Source of the DNA: Pteria penguin
Lineage: Eukaryota > Mollusca > Bivalvia > Pterioida > Pteriidae
Direction: 5' to 3'
NCBI GenBank assembly: GCA_035048485.1
Contig: CM068587.1
Span: 46,778,996 to 46,842,995, forward strand
Length of the DNA stretch: 64,000 nt
Within the stretch, counting starts at the first letter, position 1. The number at the start of each line of letters is the position of its first letter. The notes under the pieces were generated by a model. It did no database searches and was not told the origin of the DNA. It saw nothing but the letters and a program-made list of their open reading frames with translations. Shown in pieces: positions 11,663-53,719 of this stretch. Both the position numbers and the translations under genes were made by a program.

Positions 11663-13077
11663 TTGTCCGGGTGGCAATTAAATGATCTGACTGCATTGTT
11701 AAAACAACAAACAATCGAAGCAAAGTCTCATTTAATTTGCACAATACCACACCTTGATTTTTTATTGGAATAGTTTGATTTGCTTGATACACTCTTTGAA
11801 TTTCTTTTGGTGAGTATTGTTCGGACGGTATTATTATCAACAATTCTAGCGTTAGACAGGAGTGGCATGACTGAGATCAGATAAATAGATTGTTTACGGA
11901 CTTTGTCTTGTTTTTTGCTTAAAGAACAGACAGAAATGGTCCTTTATTTTTGTTTTCATTGCCTCAATCGCCTACATGTACCTAACACCCCCCCCCTTTC
12001 ACAATCAACAACAGCGGCTCAAAGAGAATAAAAATCAATAATAGTTACATTTACTTTTACAAAAATGAAAGAAAAAAATTAAATAGAAATATGAATTACA
12101 AAGTTATCCACTAATGTCGATAAAATGATGAATAGCTAGACAAGAAAATTTTATTGAGATATTCTTATTTTATTCTTATTTCGTTCTTATTTTATTATTC
12201 GGACAAACATCAAATATTTGGCCTCTCTCATATATTTACTAAATGACACGTTTAGTAAATAATTACACACAAAAGAATAATTATAGTTATTTACTGACCT
12301 GGTATGTCCTAATTGGCATTTTTATAATTAATTGAATTGTTGGCTACATGACCAGTGGGACGCTTAAATCCCAAGAGTTTTGACGAATGACAACCCCGTG
12401 CATATAGTTGTTGTCACCACAAGAAAAGTCGCTATTTCATTTAACCAAGGACTAATAAACAAGAAAGTATCTAATTCAAAATTTCAGCCAATCAAGATAA
12501 TATTTGATTATCTTTTAATCAGTAAACAATTATGTTCATGATAATTTGAATTTTTACGATTCGAAATTTCATTCAGAAATTTACAATTTGAGACGAAACT
12601 AATATCCTACCATCATCCAAACCTCAACATCTTCAGCATTTGCCCAACCTCAGATGACGTCATCACAATGAAAAATTCTGACGTCATTGCTAAGAGTCAA
12701 TTTCACAAACAAGATAATTAAACTGTGCGGAGTTAAGATGGTATATATATAAACTAAGCGCTTGCATTGCTGATACAGCTTGCAGTATGTTATCTATGTA
12801 CGTGAATCACCGCGTTCTGTATTTTATACTGCTCCATGTCATACAATAACACTACCAATACTTACTCCCATCAATCTCCCTACCTGTTAACCTTATGTCT
12901 ACACGTTTATAACAAACAATGAAGCGCTAGTGGTCTTTGATCGTATAAATTGCAGATTGATTAATAACAGATAGAAGGCTTGGGGATTTGATCGGCGATG
13001 ACCGAGTAGATTAGAAGCATTGTACCAGGGTTCACTCTCGTCTTAGACGTACAACTTGCATGGGCTCGGTCGCCGAG
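11663..13077. other. Intergenic, no gene seen
   Basis: AT-rich. Two TGACGTCA palindromes occur near 12655 and 12680 but no gene is linked to them. Confidence 0.4.
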
Positions 13078-13250
13078 TTGGTTGTTGGTTGGTTATTTCA
13101 GTTGTGATTGTGGTTTTCAACAATTTTCGAATCCTATATTTTGAAATGGAAGCAGGAAGTAATCAACCTTTTAAACATAACGGCGCCATTTGGATATCGA
13201 ACCCGGATCGCCTGCGATGAAAGCCTAGCGCTTAACCAATACACCGAGTA
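13078..13250 (-). mobile_element. tRNA-like SINE, family 2, copy 1
   Basis: The minus strand begins with 'actcggtgtattggttaagc' (A-box-like) and 'atccgggttcgata' (B-box-like). It continues to 'aaaattgttgaaaacc' and a (CCAA)n tail. Its core resembles 17958-18090 and differs from family 1. Confidence 0.55.
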
Positions 13251-14100
13251 AAAGGGTTATTAGTGTATATTTACATACATGTAATTATCGATGGTCAATT
13301 ACCTTTTCCGGGCATTGTTGTTCCCGCCAACTATAACATACACCGAAACACTATTAAATGTGTCGCAAAACAGTGGAACTTTAAAATAATCTGGAAAATA
13401 AATAATGGGTAAATCAACCAAACTTTAAGAAAAGAATGATGATGAATGATGTGAAAGGGATTGACAGAAAAAATACAATCTGGTTCAAAACTTTGTATGG
13501 TTTCGAACACAGTGCCTTAAGTCCCCTTTACCACCAAGCCTGTCGTATCCCAGGGAACAACGCTAGCCTCAGCCATCCCTGAGCGTGTTATGAGATGCCA
13601 TAAATAGCTACTAACCCACAGTTAATTAATATTAAGCTTATCAAATAAAAGATTAATTACGTTGAAATGCCTATGTTTGTCAAGCTTCTCTGGTAGTATG
13701 TACTTAGTAAGGACCACTTAAGACGAAATGTTATTGACCGTAACACCTGAAAGCATACAGCTAACTTTCACATTGTATTTGCAACAGCAATGTCTCCATT
13801 GTTGTACGGTAGCCGTATTGTAATGGTAACAATGTTCTTAATTGAATGAGCTATCAATAATAGAAGTGAAACGCCAAAAGTAAGCAGGGAATCCCATAGA
13901 TATACACGCGAAGTTAGGCCGTTAGTTGTGCTCGAACAGTGAATGATGACGCACAGCGCATTCTAGGAAAGGGGGAAAAGATAGTTTATTTTCATAATCG
14001 AGATGTTTGTGGTAGTTGTCATTGATTCACAAAATCCGTCAATCTGTTTCTTATAAAGGCTCTCATAGCGTCAGCGGAAACCAGTTACATGACAGTACGA
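13251..14100. other. Intergenic, no gene seen
   Basis: No coding, RNA or transposon signal that I can support. Confidence 0.4.
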
Positions 14101-14817
14101 GCGCCGTATAGCTCATCGCTAGGAAATCGGAAGAAAATCAGCGCTGGTAAATGAAAGTGTGTTAAAAGATCTGTGCTTATAAAGAGCATTTGTCGATCGA
14201 TAGGATGGGGAGGATGCAATTTGCTGATTTTATATAAAGAGAATGTTTCGTTGTGGCAAGGTAGTGATTTAAATTACGATCATCATATATATAGATCAAT
14301 ACACTAGAGGGCGCTTGTCATGCCGGCTCTATGCTGCGACGTTAACGGCTTCCTATAAAACCCACTGGATCAAATGGATGCACTATTTCGCCACATCGTC
14401 CTCTTGGATATTCCCCCATTTGATGTGTAAATAACTCGGTAATGGTTCGGAGATTTTTTCAATAAGGAGAGCGTGGGTCGAAACATCTTATTGGATTAAG
14501 TCACTCTGTCAACTGCAGACACTTTACATAATGGTTGTGGCCGCTGGAACTCGCCTTATGTTTATGCGACTTACTTGGTTGACATTCACTTTATTACATT
14601 TGATTATGGAAGTATAGGGAATGTGAATGTGATTCAATTTTGTTGGTGCTGCCATCTATTGAGGCAATAGCTTCTCCAGGGAATTAGATACGCGTTTAAT
14701 CTGAGGGTATCAGGAAATAGCCTTCAATATTACCAACATTCCGGAGAATGCAGAAATTTTAGTCAGATTTCATTTATTCCAAACGCGAACCATTTTCATA
14801 ACGAGTTCTTTTCCACG
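14101..14817 (+). promoter_or_regulatory. Presumed 5' UTR and proximal promoter region of the stum-like gene
   Basis: This stretch is less repetitive and richer in CpG than its surroundings. It holds TATA-like strings (tatataaag near 14232, tataaaa near 14355), a CTCF-like motif at 14301-14314 and a tiny upstream ORF at 14748. No transcription start can be fixed from sequence alone. A weak acceptor-like cttctccag at 14671-14679 leaves room for an upstream non-coding exon. Confidence 0.4.
14301..14314 (+). promoter_or_regulatory. CTCF-like binding motif
   Basis: ACACTAGAGGGCGC matches the metazoan CTCF core CCASYAGRKGGCRS at 13 of 14 positions (first base differs). It lies about 500 bp upstream of the stum-like start codon. 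One motif match does not prove binding. Confidence 0.4.
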
Positions 14818-45325
<30,508 letters not shown>

Positions 45326-45881
45326 TCAAATTGAAAGTAGAGAAACGATATTTTTGTATTATAATTTCCGACCACACTGTTACGCACAATCCAACAAACT
45401 TGATTTTCTGTTCATCAATTCATTGAATACATGTACAGATTTATTTATTGTGAAATAGATTTAATGTAAACTAATTGCATTTATAATTTTTTTTAGTTTC
45501 TGTATAGAAAGTCGATAATCGTACCATTACGTCATTTCCGCTTTCGACATTTATGAAAAAGCCAGGCGTATTCCGAATGGCTATCATAATTATGGCTATT
45601 CATATTTACGTAATTAAACATGATGTAATGTATGTGCATAAACTGCTAGAATAGAAGTGAAATATCCATGGGAATACAATAACCCTAGGAATTCGGTATT
45701 GTCCTGCAATACTTCGTTTATGTACTGATTTGGGGCTTTAAAAACAGGAGGGTTTTTTTTTCTTCGTTTTGTAGAATAAATCTGAAATAGTTATATTTTC
45801 TACAGATTTGAAACATAGAAATAAATGTTAGAAAATGTGCATATATTTTTATGGTAAAATTCGGGTACATCACAAAATAAA
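45326..45881 (+). other. 3' UTR region with candidate polyadenylation signals of the stum-like gene
   Basis: Downstream of the TAG there is no other ORF. An ATTAAA occurs at 45613-45618 and AATAAA hexamers at 45775-45780, 45820-45825 and 45876-45881. Which one is used cannot be told from sequence. Confidence 0.45.
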
Positions 45882-47009
45882 TCTGGAATATCAATTTATT
45901 ATATAATAGGTTATTTCCGAGTTTTCGCTTTCAGTTTGAAATTCTTAAAAATTACTATAAAAGTACAAACACGTGACTACGGACAAACAGTGAAGATTCG
46001 CGTATAGAATTTCAATCATTACAAACAGAAGAGTAAATATGTGTAGCTGTGTTTGAGTCATTATCACTGTTTTCTCTATAGCATGTTCACTTGTAATCCT
46101 TTTGTTAAAATAAATCTGAAAGAATTTATTCATATCAGGCGCCTACGTGCAAACATTTCCATATAAATTTTAAGATTTTATTATAAAAGAAAGGAAACTC
46201 GGAAATGGTCTATTAATATATTCGTTAATAGTGTTCACCAGTCCTATTATTATAACTGCTGAAGGCCTAACTGTGGAGTCAGTAACCTCGTTGTGATCAG
46301 TATTCTGGAAAGAGAGGGACTGAAAAACCGAGGTCTGGTAACGAAGGCCAAACATTGTTGATATGAATGTATAAATGTAAACAACATATCAGTTAATGTT
46401 ATAAATTCATGAAGTAGAAAGAATGATTTAGGAATAAATAACCCAAGAAGTATATTTCTTTAATTGATATATGGTAATATTTTGCTACCTTGTGTAAATT
46501 TGTTGCATTTTGACATAATAAAATTTTATCAATTAATATGTAAACAGTTTTGCCAATAGTATTTCTTTTAGAAGCTGACCGGTTTTTTTTCGAATCAATA
46601 TGAAATTCACCTTGATTTGTCCTTACATTACATATACATGTACATGCAAAATGTGATCAATCTGGGTTCTATATTGAGACGAGTGTTCACATTATCCGCG
46701 GTTGACATTCGATAACTCAGACGGTTTTGAATCTATGGGTGTCAGATTTTATATACAGACGTAGAATGGTAGAAGGAACATGCCTGTAGTAATCGAACTC
46801 AGCTGTCATGGTTAAGGTTAGATAGCGGGGTCTTTCATCATTTTGTTATTTTTGGGTGGCGATTATAGAAAGTTCTGCATAATTTGTTATAAGTTTTGCA
46901 AATATAATACTCTAGATGTTCTTATTAAATCACAAGCTGATGAAGAGGATAGAATTAACCCGGTTTTGCAAGATGTAGAAATTTACACTGAGTTTCAGTT
47001 CAGATCCTA
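45882..47009. other. Intergenic, nothing supported
   Basis: AT-rich, no gene. Confidence 0.4.
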
Positions 47010-47317
47010 CGTGTATTATAACCACTGGGTGGATACCGCTGCTGGTGGACTGTTAGTTCCCGAGGATGTCCTCTGTGCTGATTCTACATATATATTTCAA
47101 ATTAACTGTGAAAAAATGTAAATTATTCTTAAATTAATGAGTATTTCCCTCATGCACAACTCTATCTCTAGATAGGTTCTTTGGCTTTCACGTTTAGTTC
47201 GATTTGGTAATGAGTTTCCTCTTCAAATATTTATTCTTTCGAATTCCAGAATTCTGGTCTTCAGCATCACTGAAGAGACATTTATAAGTTGTCGAAATGC
47301 GCACATGGTGCACCGAT
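47010..47317 (+). mobile_element. Diverged copy of a bivalve dispersed repeat
   Basis: 'ataaccactgggtgg', 'gctggtggactgttagttcc', 'cgaggatgtcctctgtgctg', then 'cttcagcatcactgaagaga' and 'gttgtcgaaatgcgcac'. I recall this order of phrases from a very common mussel/oyster repeat. An internal part is missing. The ORF 46843-47121 overlaps it and is not a gene. Confidence 0.6.
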
Positions 47318-47784
47318 TTGATTCAAATATATAAATTCTAATATTTATTATCCTATCATTCGACTACCAAAATTAAACGCTCCTTACCCATGATACACTA
47401 CGTCATCAGCAAAACAAAAATCTTCACTTAAACCTGTTTAAAGCGACCTCCAAAGAGATTGTTGAAAGTTGCCACTAGCAGGTGACCTCTTATTAGAGGT
47501 TGATTTTGCATAGACAGGAGTAAGAAATAGGGAAAGGTGATAAACCCGATGTTTAAGATTGTATAACACATGTGATCTTTAAAATATATTTTACTGCAAC
47601 TGATGGTACAAAATGACATGTAAGTTATTTAATTAACATTAATTTCTTCCAAATAACAATTCTTGATTATATTTCTTGTTGACAACTGTTAACCCTAAAG
47701 AAAATGTCTGTATGTTCGGTATACAATGTCAGGGGGTAAAAAGAAACTGTTGATTTCAGGTATTGATATATGCTCAAGATTATG

Positions 47785-48230
47785 TTTGGCTTTTTATTCA
47801 CGCTTAGATTATTTCACTTAAGGTGAAATTCGGACCCACATGTACGCAACCACTCGAAGCAGTGAGGGAGTTTTTAAGTACCAACGTTTACCGTTACTGG
47901 TCGGGAAGGTAAATCCGGGCGTGAGATAAATCTGCACGGTTGTTTAATCATATCAAATGAACAAATTTTAAATTGTCTTTTGATATATACAGTTTAAGAA
48001 GGCTTTCTTTCGAGTTGTGAATTTAGAATTACCTGAAATGGTCAGTAAGTAACAAAACAAAAATAGCTATCGTCCGGATATACCTCCCTTTCGGATTTAC
48101 ATTCCTGGTCAGAATAAAGGGTTTCGGTTTCTACTGACTCATCTTAAGATTAAGACGACGATAAACCGTTAGGTGCGACTCGCACCCGGAACCCCTCGAG
48201 CCCGTACCAATTACACTACCAACTGTAAGG
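47785..48230 (-). mobile_element. SINE copy (family 1) split by a nested MITE
   Basis: The two SINE halves (47785-47896 and 48113-48230) join at 'taccgt' / 'gggtttcggtttctactga', the same core junction that is continuous in other copies. The 216 bp between is the MITE-TA element. Confidence 0.75.
47897..48112. mobile_element. MITE-TA element, copy 2 (216 bp), nested in SINE
   Basis: Left CTGGTCGGGAAGGTAAATCC; right end inverse of CTGACCAGGAATGTAAATCC. Left flank TA; right flank AA (one change). Both TIRs carry a second 'taaatc/tatatcc' step. Confidence 0.8.
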
Positions 48231-48451
48231 ACAGTTTACTTACAGTATTCGAGAAGAAATAATAACAATATAAAGTATTCATGAAATGAGTATATTATGG
48301 GACCTAGTGAACGCTGGATATCGGCAGATCTATATCAATACCAAATTAACTTGTCTAATATTGAAACGTCGGTAGCTGGCTCCCATAATATATAGTAGAT
48401 TGAACGATTTTAGGTGTATGTAGAGTGAAGGTTGTTTTTAAAATGCAGTAT

Positions 48452-48547
48452 CCAGTGGCGGACCCAGAATTTCAAAAAAAGGGGGGGGATGTGAAAAGTA
48501 AAGTATTGGACAAAATACTCAACCCCCCTTTCTAAATCCGCCACTGG
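48452..48547. mobile_element. GGCGGATCC-type MITE, short copy (about 96 bp)
   Basis: 'cagtggcggacccagaattt' then a G-run; right end 'cccctttctaaatccgccac' plus 'tg'. 'tat' flanks both sides if one base of the TIR is added. Confidence 0.75.
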
Positions 48548-49471
48548 TATTATTCATGAATTTGGTTTGTGAGGATTTTACATCACTTTTAAACTCCCAA
48601 ATTGGAATGTTAAATCGTATATAGTGGGCGTGACAAACATATAGGAGATGATCGCTTATCCTGGTCTCCACAATGTTTGCTGATCTGAGCCTTCACTTAC
48701 CGCATTTGACTCGTAGTCTTACTGCTTACTCGGAAGCAATGTCAAGCTTAAATCTGTTATTCATGTTTCTATTACTTGAATGAATTGTATTTGACCTCGG
48801 ATTTATAGGTAGTTGCAAAAAAAACTTGAACTTTACGACATTGCTGTTTATAGTTAGCTTTAGCTCTAACACAGCAAAACATCCAGAGGGATTCCGGGAG
48901 CCAGATTAATAGTTGGCAGTAATACCATGACAGTCCCTTAGTAAACAGTATGGCCATCTTAGTCCCTTAGAAAAATTTCATTGGACATGATACTTCTTGC
49001 TGACTTGCTATCCATGATTTTTTTAGCCATATCACAACACATAAATAGCAAATCAAATTCTGAGGCATGTTGGCACAAGAAGAAGAAGAAAATAGAAGAA
49101 GAAAAGAAATAAAGTTCAAAAAGTTATGGCGAAAGATAAAGGATAGATATTGGAAGGTTGGGGGAAGGGGTGGGGTGGGGGTGGGGGGGGGGGTTAAGGA
49201 TGACTTTTACAAAGTAGTCCGACAAATAATCAAATAAAGTGTAGGAATCACTACAGGAAATATAAATATTGGTTATTTCCCCTTAAACATTCAAATGTCA
49301 GCGAAATATGGAACCACGTTTAATTGCTGGGACTATAAATACTGACCAATTAGTTCATGGTTCAGACTGTTATACACTTTAGAATCCAAAGAACAGACTT
49401 TTATATACCCGTCTCCAGGGTACCATTATCATTTTCTAAGTCGGACATAGAGGAATTATATAACAAGAATT
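48548..49471. other. Intergenic, nothing supported
   Basis: A G-rich run at about 49160-49193 and an (AAG)n-like stretch at 49078-49106. Confidence 0.4.
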
Positions 49472-49760
49472 CAGAACATTTCGGGTACAGCATCGGACTT
49501 TATCATAGAAAGCGATGCATATTCCGTGAGGAATTTTGGTAACAAGGAATAATTGAAATATTTTATAATTCAAACAAGTAAATTTTGAATACACGTTTCA
49601 CACATTTCCATTGTATTTTATATAAAAAAAACCCTTCAGAACTGATACAGAAGATCTGAAAGTTGTACTATCGCTAACGATAAACCCCGAGTTTTACCCG
49701 AAGTATCATGGTCAGACTCCTAGGGTATTTACGTAGACCAATGGAGAAAGTGACAACACG
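49472..49760 (+). repeat. Dispersed repeat R3, copy 2
   Basis: 'catttcgggtacagcatcgg', 'actttatcatagaaagcgat', 'cacacatttcc', 'ataaaccccgagttttaccc', 'atggtcagactcctagggta', in the same order as the other two copies. Confidence 0.7.
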
Positions 49761-50799
49761 TAGACTTCGAGACTGAATTGAAACGATTAATATGCAGTTC
49801 TAATGGCTACGACCTATAGAGACAAGATTTCACTATATTTCTTTTCAATCCCTCATTCATATTGAAAATGTACGTACGTGACTCCCCATTGTCAAGAATT
49901 AAGCTTTTTCCATCAAGTATCATTCCACCCAACATTGACTATGGCATTTATCTCTTACATGAAATTGGTTTATAAACTGGAATGTCCGTTCATTCAAATT
50001 GGACGAGAAACATGAAAATATCATTGCCTTTGTCATCATGATGGGATTATATATGCACGTGGTTAAAATGCATTTTTCCATTGTTTGTCTGCAGTACGAT
50101 GCGATTGTTTTCGAGAGAATCAAGTATAGGAATCAATATGGTTACATCACTGCGTTCTATGTGACAAGGGCTTTTATGCTTGCTGACAGTGTGTTCTAGA
50201 TAAACAGAAAGTCTGCCATCCGAACAATGTTGTTTGCATAAAGCCAAATTAATACAATATCCTATTGTTATATTTTTCTCCGAGCTTTAGGAATCTCGAC
50301 GGGAATTTCAATGTCAAAGTTCTTCGTTTGATATCGCAATCTGTAATGTTGCATGTAACCGTACCGCACAATAAAAAGGAAGATGTGCACCTTTCGGCTT
50401 AAAATGATTAAAAGAATTACTATCTAAATCTTGACCATTTGTAGATCTGATTTATGTGGATAAATAGATAAAAAAGCTCTAATATGATATGACCTCTCAT
50501 TGAGGTATGACGAGTGGTCGAAATCGTTGTAAACAAAAGGCACGAACCATGTTTTGTTTATTTTCATATCAATTCTTGGTAACATCAAACACAAATTTAT
50601 AGGACAATACTAATAAAATAGAAAAAAAAAATTCTAGAGTTATAATGTTTTACATTTTATTTAGTTCAAATCATGCCTTTGTTTACAAACAAAGATTTCG
50701 ACCCCTCACCATACCATAATAAGTGATCATATCACATTAGGATTTTCTTTTTCTATTCATTCACATAAATGAGATCTACAAATGATCAAGATTTAGAGA
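49761..50799. other. Intergenic, nothing supported
   Basis: An imperfect inverted pair, 'gatcttgaccatttgtagat' (50430) and 'gatctacaaatgatcaagat' (50771), suggests a further decayed foldback element of about 360 bp. Confidence 0.4.
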
Positions 50800-51108
50800 G
50801 TTCACGAAGTCAATGACCTTAATATAATATGAAATGTGAAATCTCTACCTCTCACGGGTCAATAGTTATGGCGATGGTTGATGTTAACAACATAGAGACA
50901 AACTAATTTAAAAAAAAACAAACAAACAAAAACAAAAACAAACCAAAAAAAAAACCCAAAAAAGAAAAAAAACCCCAAACAAACAAAAACAAAAAACCCC
51001 CCAAAACCCTCCACCCCCCCCCCCCAAAAAAAAAAACCAGAAGCAAAAACAAAAAAGACAGAAAGGTTAAAAACAATATGCCTCTGATATATCGGTCCGG
51101 GGCATATA
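50800..51108 (+). mobile_element. Hairpin-bounded repeat, copy with expanded A/C tract
   Basis: Family phrases 'cacgaagtcaatgacctt', 'tctcacgggtcaatagttat' and 'aaaacaatatgcctctgata...ccggggcat' enclose an A/C tract (50908-51057) where other copies have a short (ACAA)n/(CAGA)n. Confidence 0.7.
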
Positions 51109-51374
51109 AATTATTCAATCACGAAATATGGGTCACACTGAACTAGTTTTATCTGAAATCGAAAGTATGTATGAAAATGACCTCAAGTCTGTGATCCTTC
51201 TAAGTTATGAAATTTTAACCTGAAACTTAATCAGAACTGTTGACGCACAAGGCTAACTAACAGATATACGTCATCAAACCATGGGCTGCAATTGTATTGT
51301 AATCCGAACAATTATGCAGTACATGTATTGAGACTGATCTTATACCTGGATGATTTAGGTTAATGTACACTGAA

Positions 51375-51377
<3 letters not shown>

Positions 51378-51465
<88 letters not shown>

Positions 51466-51466
51466 C

Positions 51467-51522
<56 letters not shown>
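51378..51522. repeat. Compound (TA)n(GA)n microsatellite
   Basis: (TA)n to about 51480 with few interruptions, then (GA)n to 51522. Confidence 0.95.
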
Positions 51523-51525
<3 letters not shown>

Positions 51526-51935
51526 CTTATTTATACACTATAGACTTGTGAGTAAGGTTTTGCAATATTCCATTACTCATGATAACTAATGTAGATGGAA
51601 TTAACGGACAATTTGTTTTAGTTTTACTAATAAGTTTATACATAAATCTACCTATCAATAGGTGATACAAATCTCGCTCTTGGCTAATAAAAGTCATGGA
51701 AATCGTAACCATGCATTTATCAATTCAATCAATATTTATTAATAATAATCTAAATAAATACGCAAATGATCACTTATATCCCAGGGTGAGGTTCCATCAG
51801 TGGTGCAAAATCGTCCATTTCATTTTTCCCTAAAGTGTTCAATGAAAAATAAACAATAATTATCTTGCTTTATTGTACATGTTTGTTTTCATTGTCATTG
51901 CTTTTCTTCACAAAATTCAACATGTCAGACAAGAT

Positions 51936-52205
51936 GTGTTTGTGAAACACGAATGTCCCCGGCGGCAACAAATTCCACTTAAGGCAAATATTTTAGATCA
52001 AAGGTCACGGTCATGAGATCAATGACCTTGGTGTAATTTGAAGGGCTTTATTAATGGAATATGCATGCCAAATATAAGGTCTCTAGGACTATCTCTCATT
52101 ATTCAAAAGTTATGGTGAATGTTAAAGTTGACAACAAACAGACAAATAAATAAACAAACAAACAAACAGACAGGTCAAAAACAATCTATCCATCAGAAGG
52201 CATGA
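51936..52205 (+). mobile_element. Hairpin-bounded dispersed repeat, copy 2
   Basis: Starts with gtgtttgtgaaacac (51936-51950) then 'gaatgtccccggcggcaaca', 'gatcaaaggtcacggtcatg', 'gttaaagttgacaacaaaca', (ACAA)n and 'aaaaacaatctatccatcag', where the terminal hairpin is decayed. Confidence 0.75.
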
Positions 52206-52894
52206 AAATTTACATCAGAAGGTCAATTTTTCAATCCAATCATGTATCGAATTTGTAAGCGTCTGTGGACTGGTTTCCTTAAATTCCTACGTCTAGACTT
52301 ATTGGAGTCCTTTAGGCCACGCCAATCATAAAACTACTCACTATATTTAACAAATCTTGTTTGAATAGAAACATTTGCAGATAAGTTGTGCTGAATGCTA
52401 TTGTACATATCCAAGGGAATAATAAATTTTATCCAAGGGTATAATAAATTTTCTCAAAGTCGCACAGTAAAACTTACTCTACATGCCTCTTTCCTTTATT
52501 GTAATTTAGTTTTCTGTAATCTTATTCCTTTTGGCTTTGACATTGCATCGATTTTATTATTTTTGTTTCATTCCTGTGTTTCAAAGCAAATTACAATTAT
52601 TGTGTTTAGCTACTTTTAGTTTAAGCAACAGTAACCTTGAGCTTGGTTGATTTATTCATGAAAAAGTCAATAATTCCTGCAACTGAATTCAGTATCATCT
52701 TCGATGATATTAAACTAGAATAAAATTAATCAGGCAAGTGAACGTTTTCTTCTCCAAAAGCAGAGACCTTGATCTTAACTCAATCGACCTCTATCGAGCA
52801 TCTTTCAGGATCGCGGAACAAGCTTCCAATACGGGATTATTCTGCAAAGCTCATCAAAATGAAACTTATACCAGAAGGTCATGTTATTGTTCTT
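52206..52894. other. Intergenic, nothing supported
   Basis: A 24-bp tandem pair 'atccaagggwataataaatttt' at about 52410-52455; no gene. Confidence 0.4.
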
Positions 52895-53045
52895 ACGGTA
52901 TGCTTTTCTTTTCTTTTCGTTACACCATAACTATTGCACTTATATACGGACACACTCGAAGCAATGAGGAATTTCTTGTGTGCCACCTCTACCGCGACCG
53001 CGCGTTTTTTTTTTCTTTTGGTCTCATCCAAAGTTCTGGTTCACA
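52895..53045 (-). mobile_element. SINE remnant (family 1)
   Basis: 'cactcgaagcaatgaggaat', 'gtgccacctctaccgcgacc' and 'ggtctcatccaaag' follow the reversed family order. The tRNA head is missing. Confidence 0.55.
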
Positions 53046-53107
53046 GTGTAAAAAGAAAAAAAATTCCGCCACTTTGGGCTGGTAAAAAAAAAAAATAAAA
53101 TAAAAAA

Positions 53108-53115
53108 TGTATATG

Positions 53116-53180
<65 letters not shown>
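53108..53180. repeat. (TA)n microsatellite
   Basis: About 35 TA units with few interruptions. Confidence 0.95.
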
Positions 53181-53182
<2 letters not shown>

Positions 53183-53719
53183 CAGGGTGTTAGTGAAAAT
53201 TGAGGTCCATTATATACAAATGTATGGTAGTGGCCAGAAGGGCTGCCGAAAGTTTTGGGTATATATATATATATGTATGTATGGTAAGTTTGCCAATTTT
53301 GTTTTCGTAACTCCCTCCCTTTTCCGACGCACGCTAATCTTCACGGATAAGTGGCAAAATAAATAAATCAGCTCTGAATATTTGGGCAAAAAATATTTCC
53401 GGCTCTGAAAAAAAATCAGACTGGCAAAAGTCTTCCTGTCCCCCACCCCTAAAAATTATATGGTTGTTCCCTTCCCTTACTATACTATAATATTGATGGG
53501 TGTTACTCTCTACATTCTGATAAGTTTTGTCCATTTTCATGATAATCCAATCTGTGCTGTTTTCGGAAATGTGATAACAACTAGTGCTGTCTAACGGAAC
53601 AAATACCCGCCGCGGCAACAAAGTTGAAACATGCAATAATTCATCCAAAGATACATCACTGGTATTAGTGTAATGGATGTCCCACTTGTACATTTTGAGG
53701 TAAAATCAATATAAACAAT
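53181..53719. other. Intergenic, nothing supported
   Basis: No gene or clear repeat. Confidence 0.35.

Noticed and set aside
12655..12690. Paired TGACGTCA sites as a CRE-driven promoter
   Set aside because: No gene starts nearby, and the palindrome is frequent in this window, often inside repeats.
46843..47121. 92-codon plus-strand ORF ending in a Trp/Pro/Glu-containing segment
   Set aside because: Its second half coincides with a known-type bivalve dispersed repeat, and no homologous protein is recognised.
52738..53085. 115-codon plus-strand ORF
   Set aside because: It runs antisense through a SINE remnant and a poly-T tract; composition is unlike a protein.
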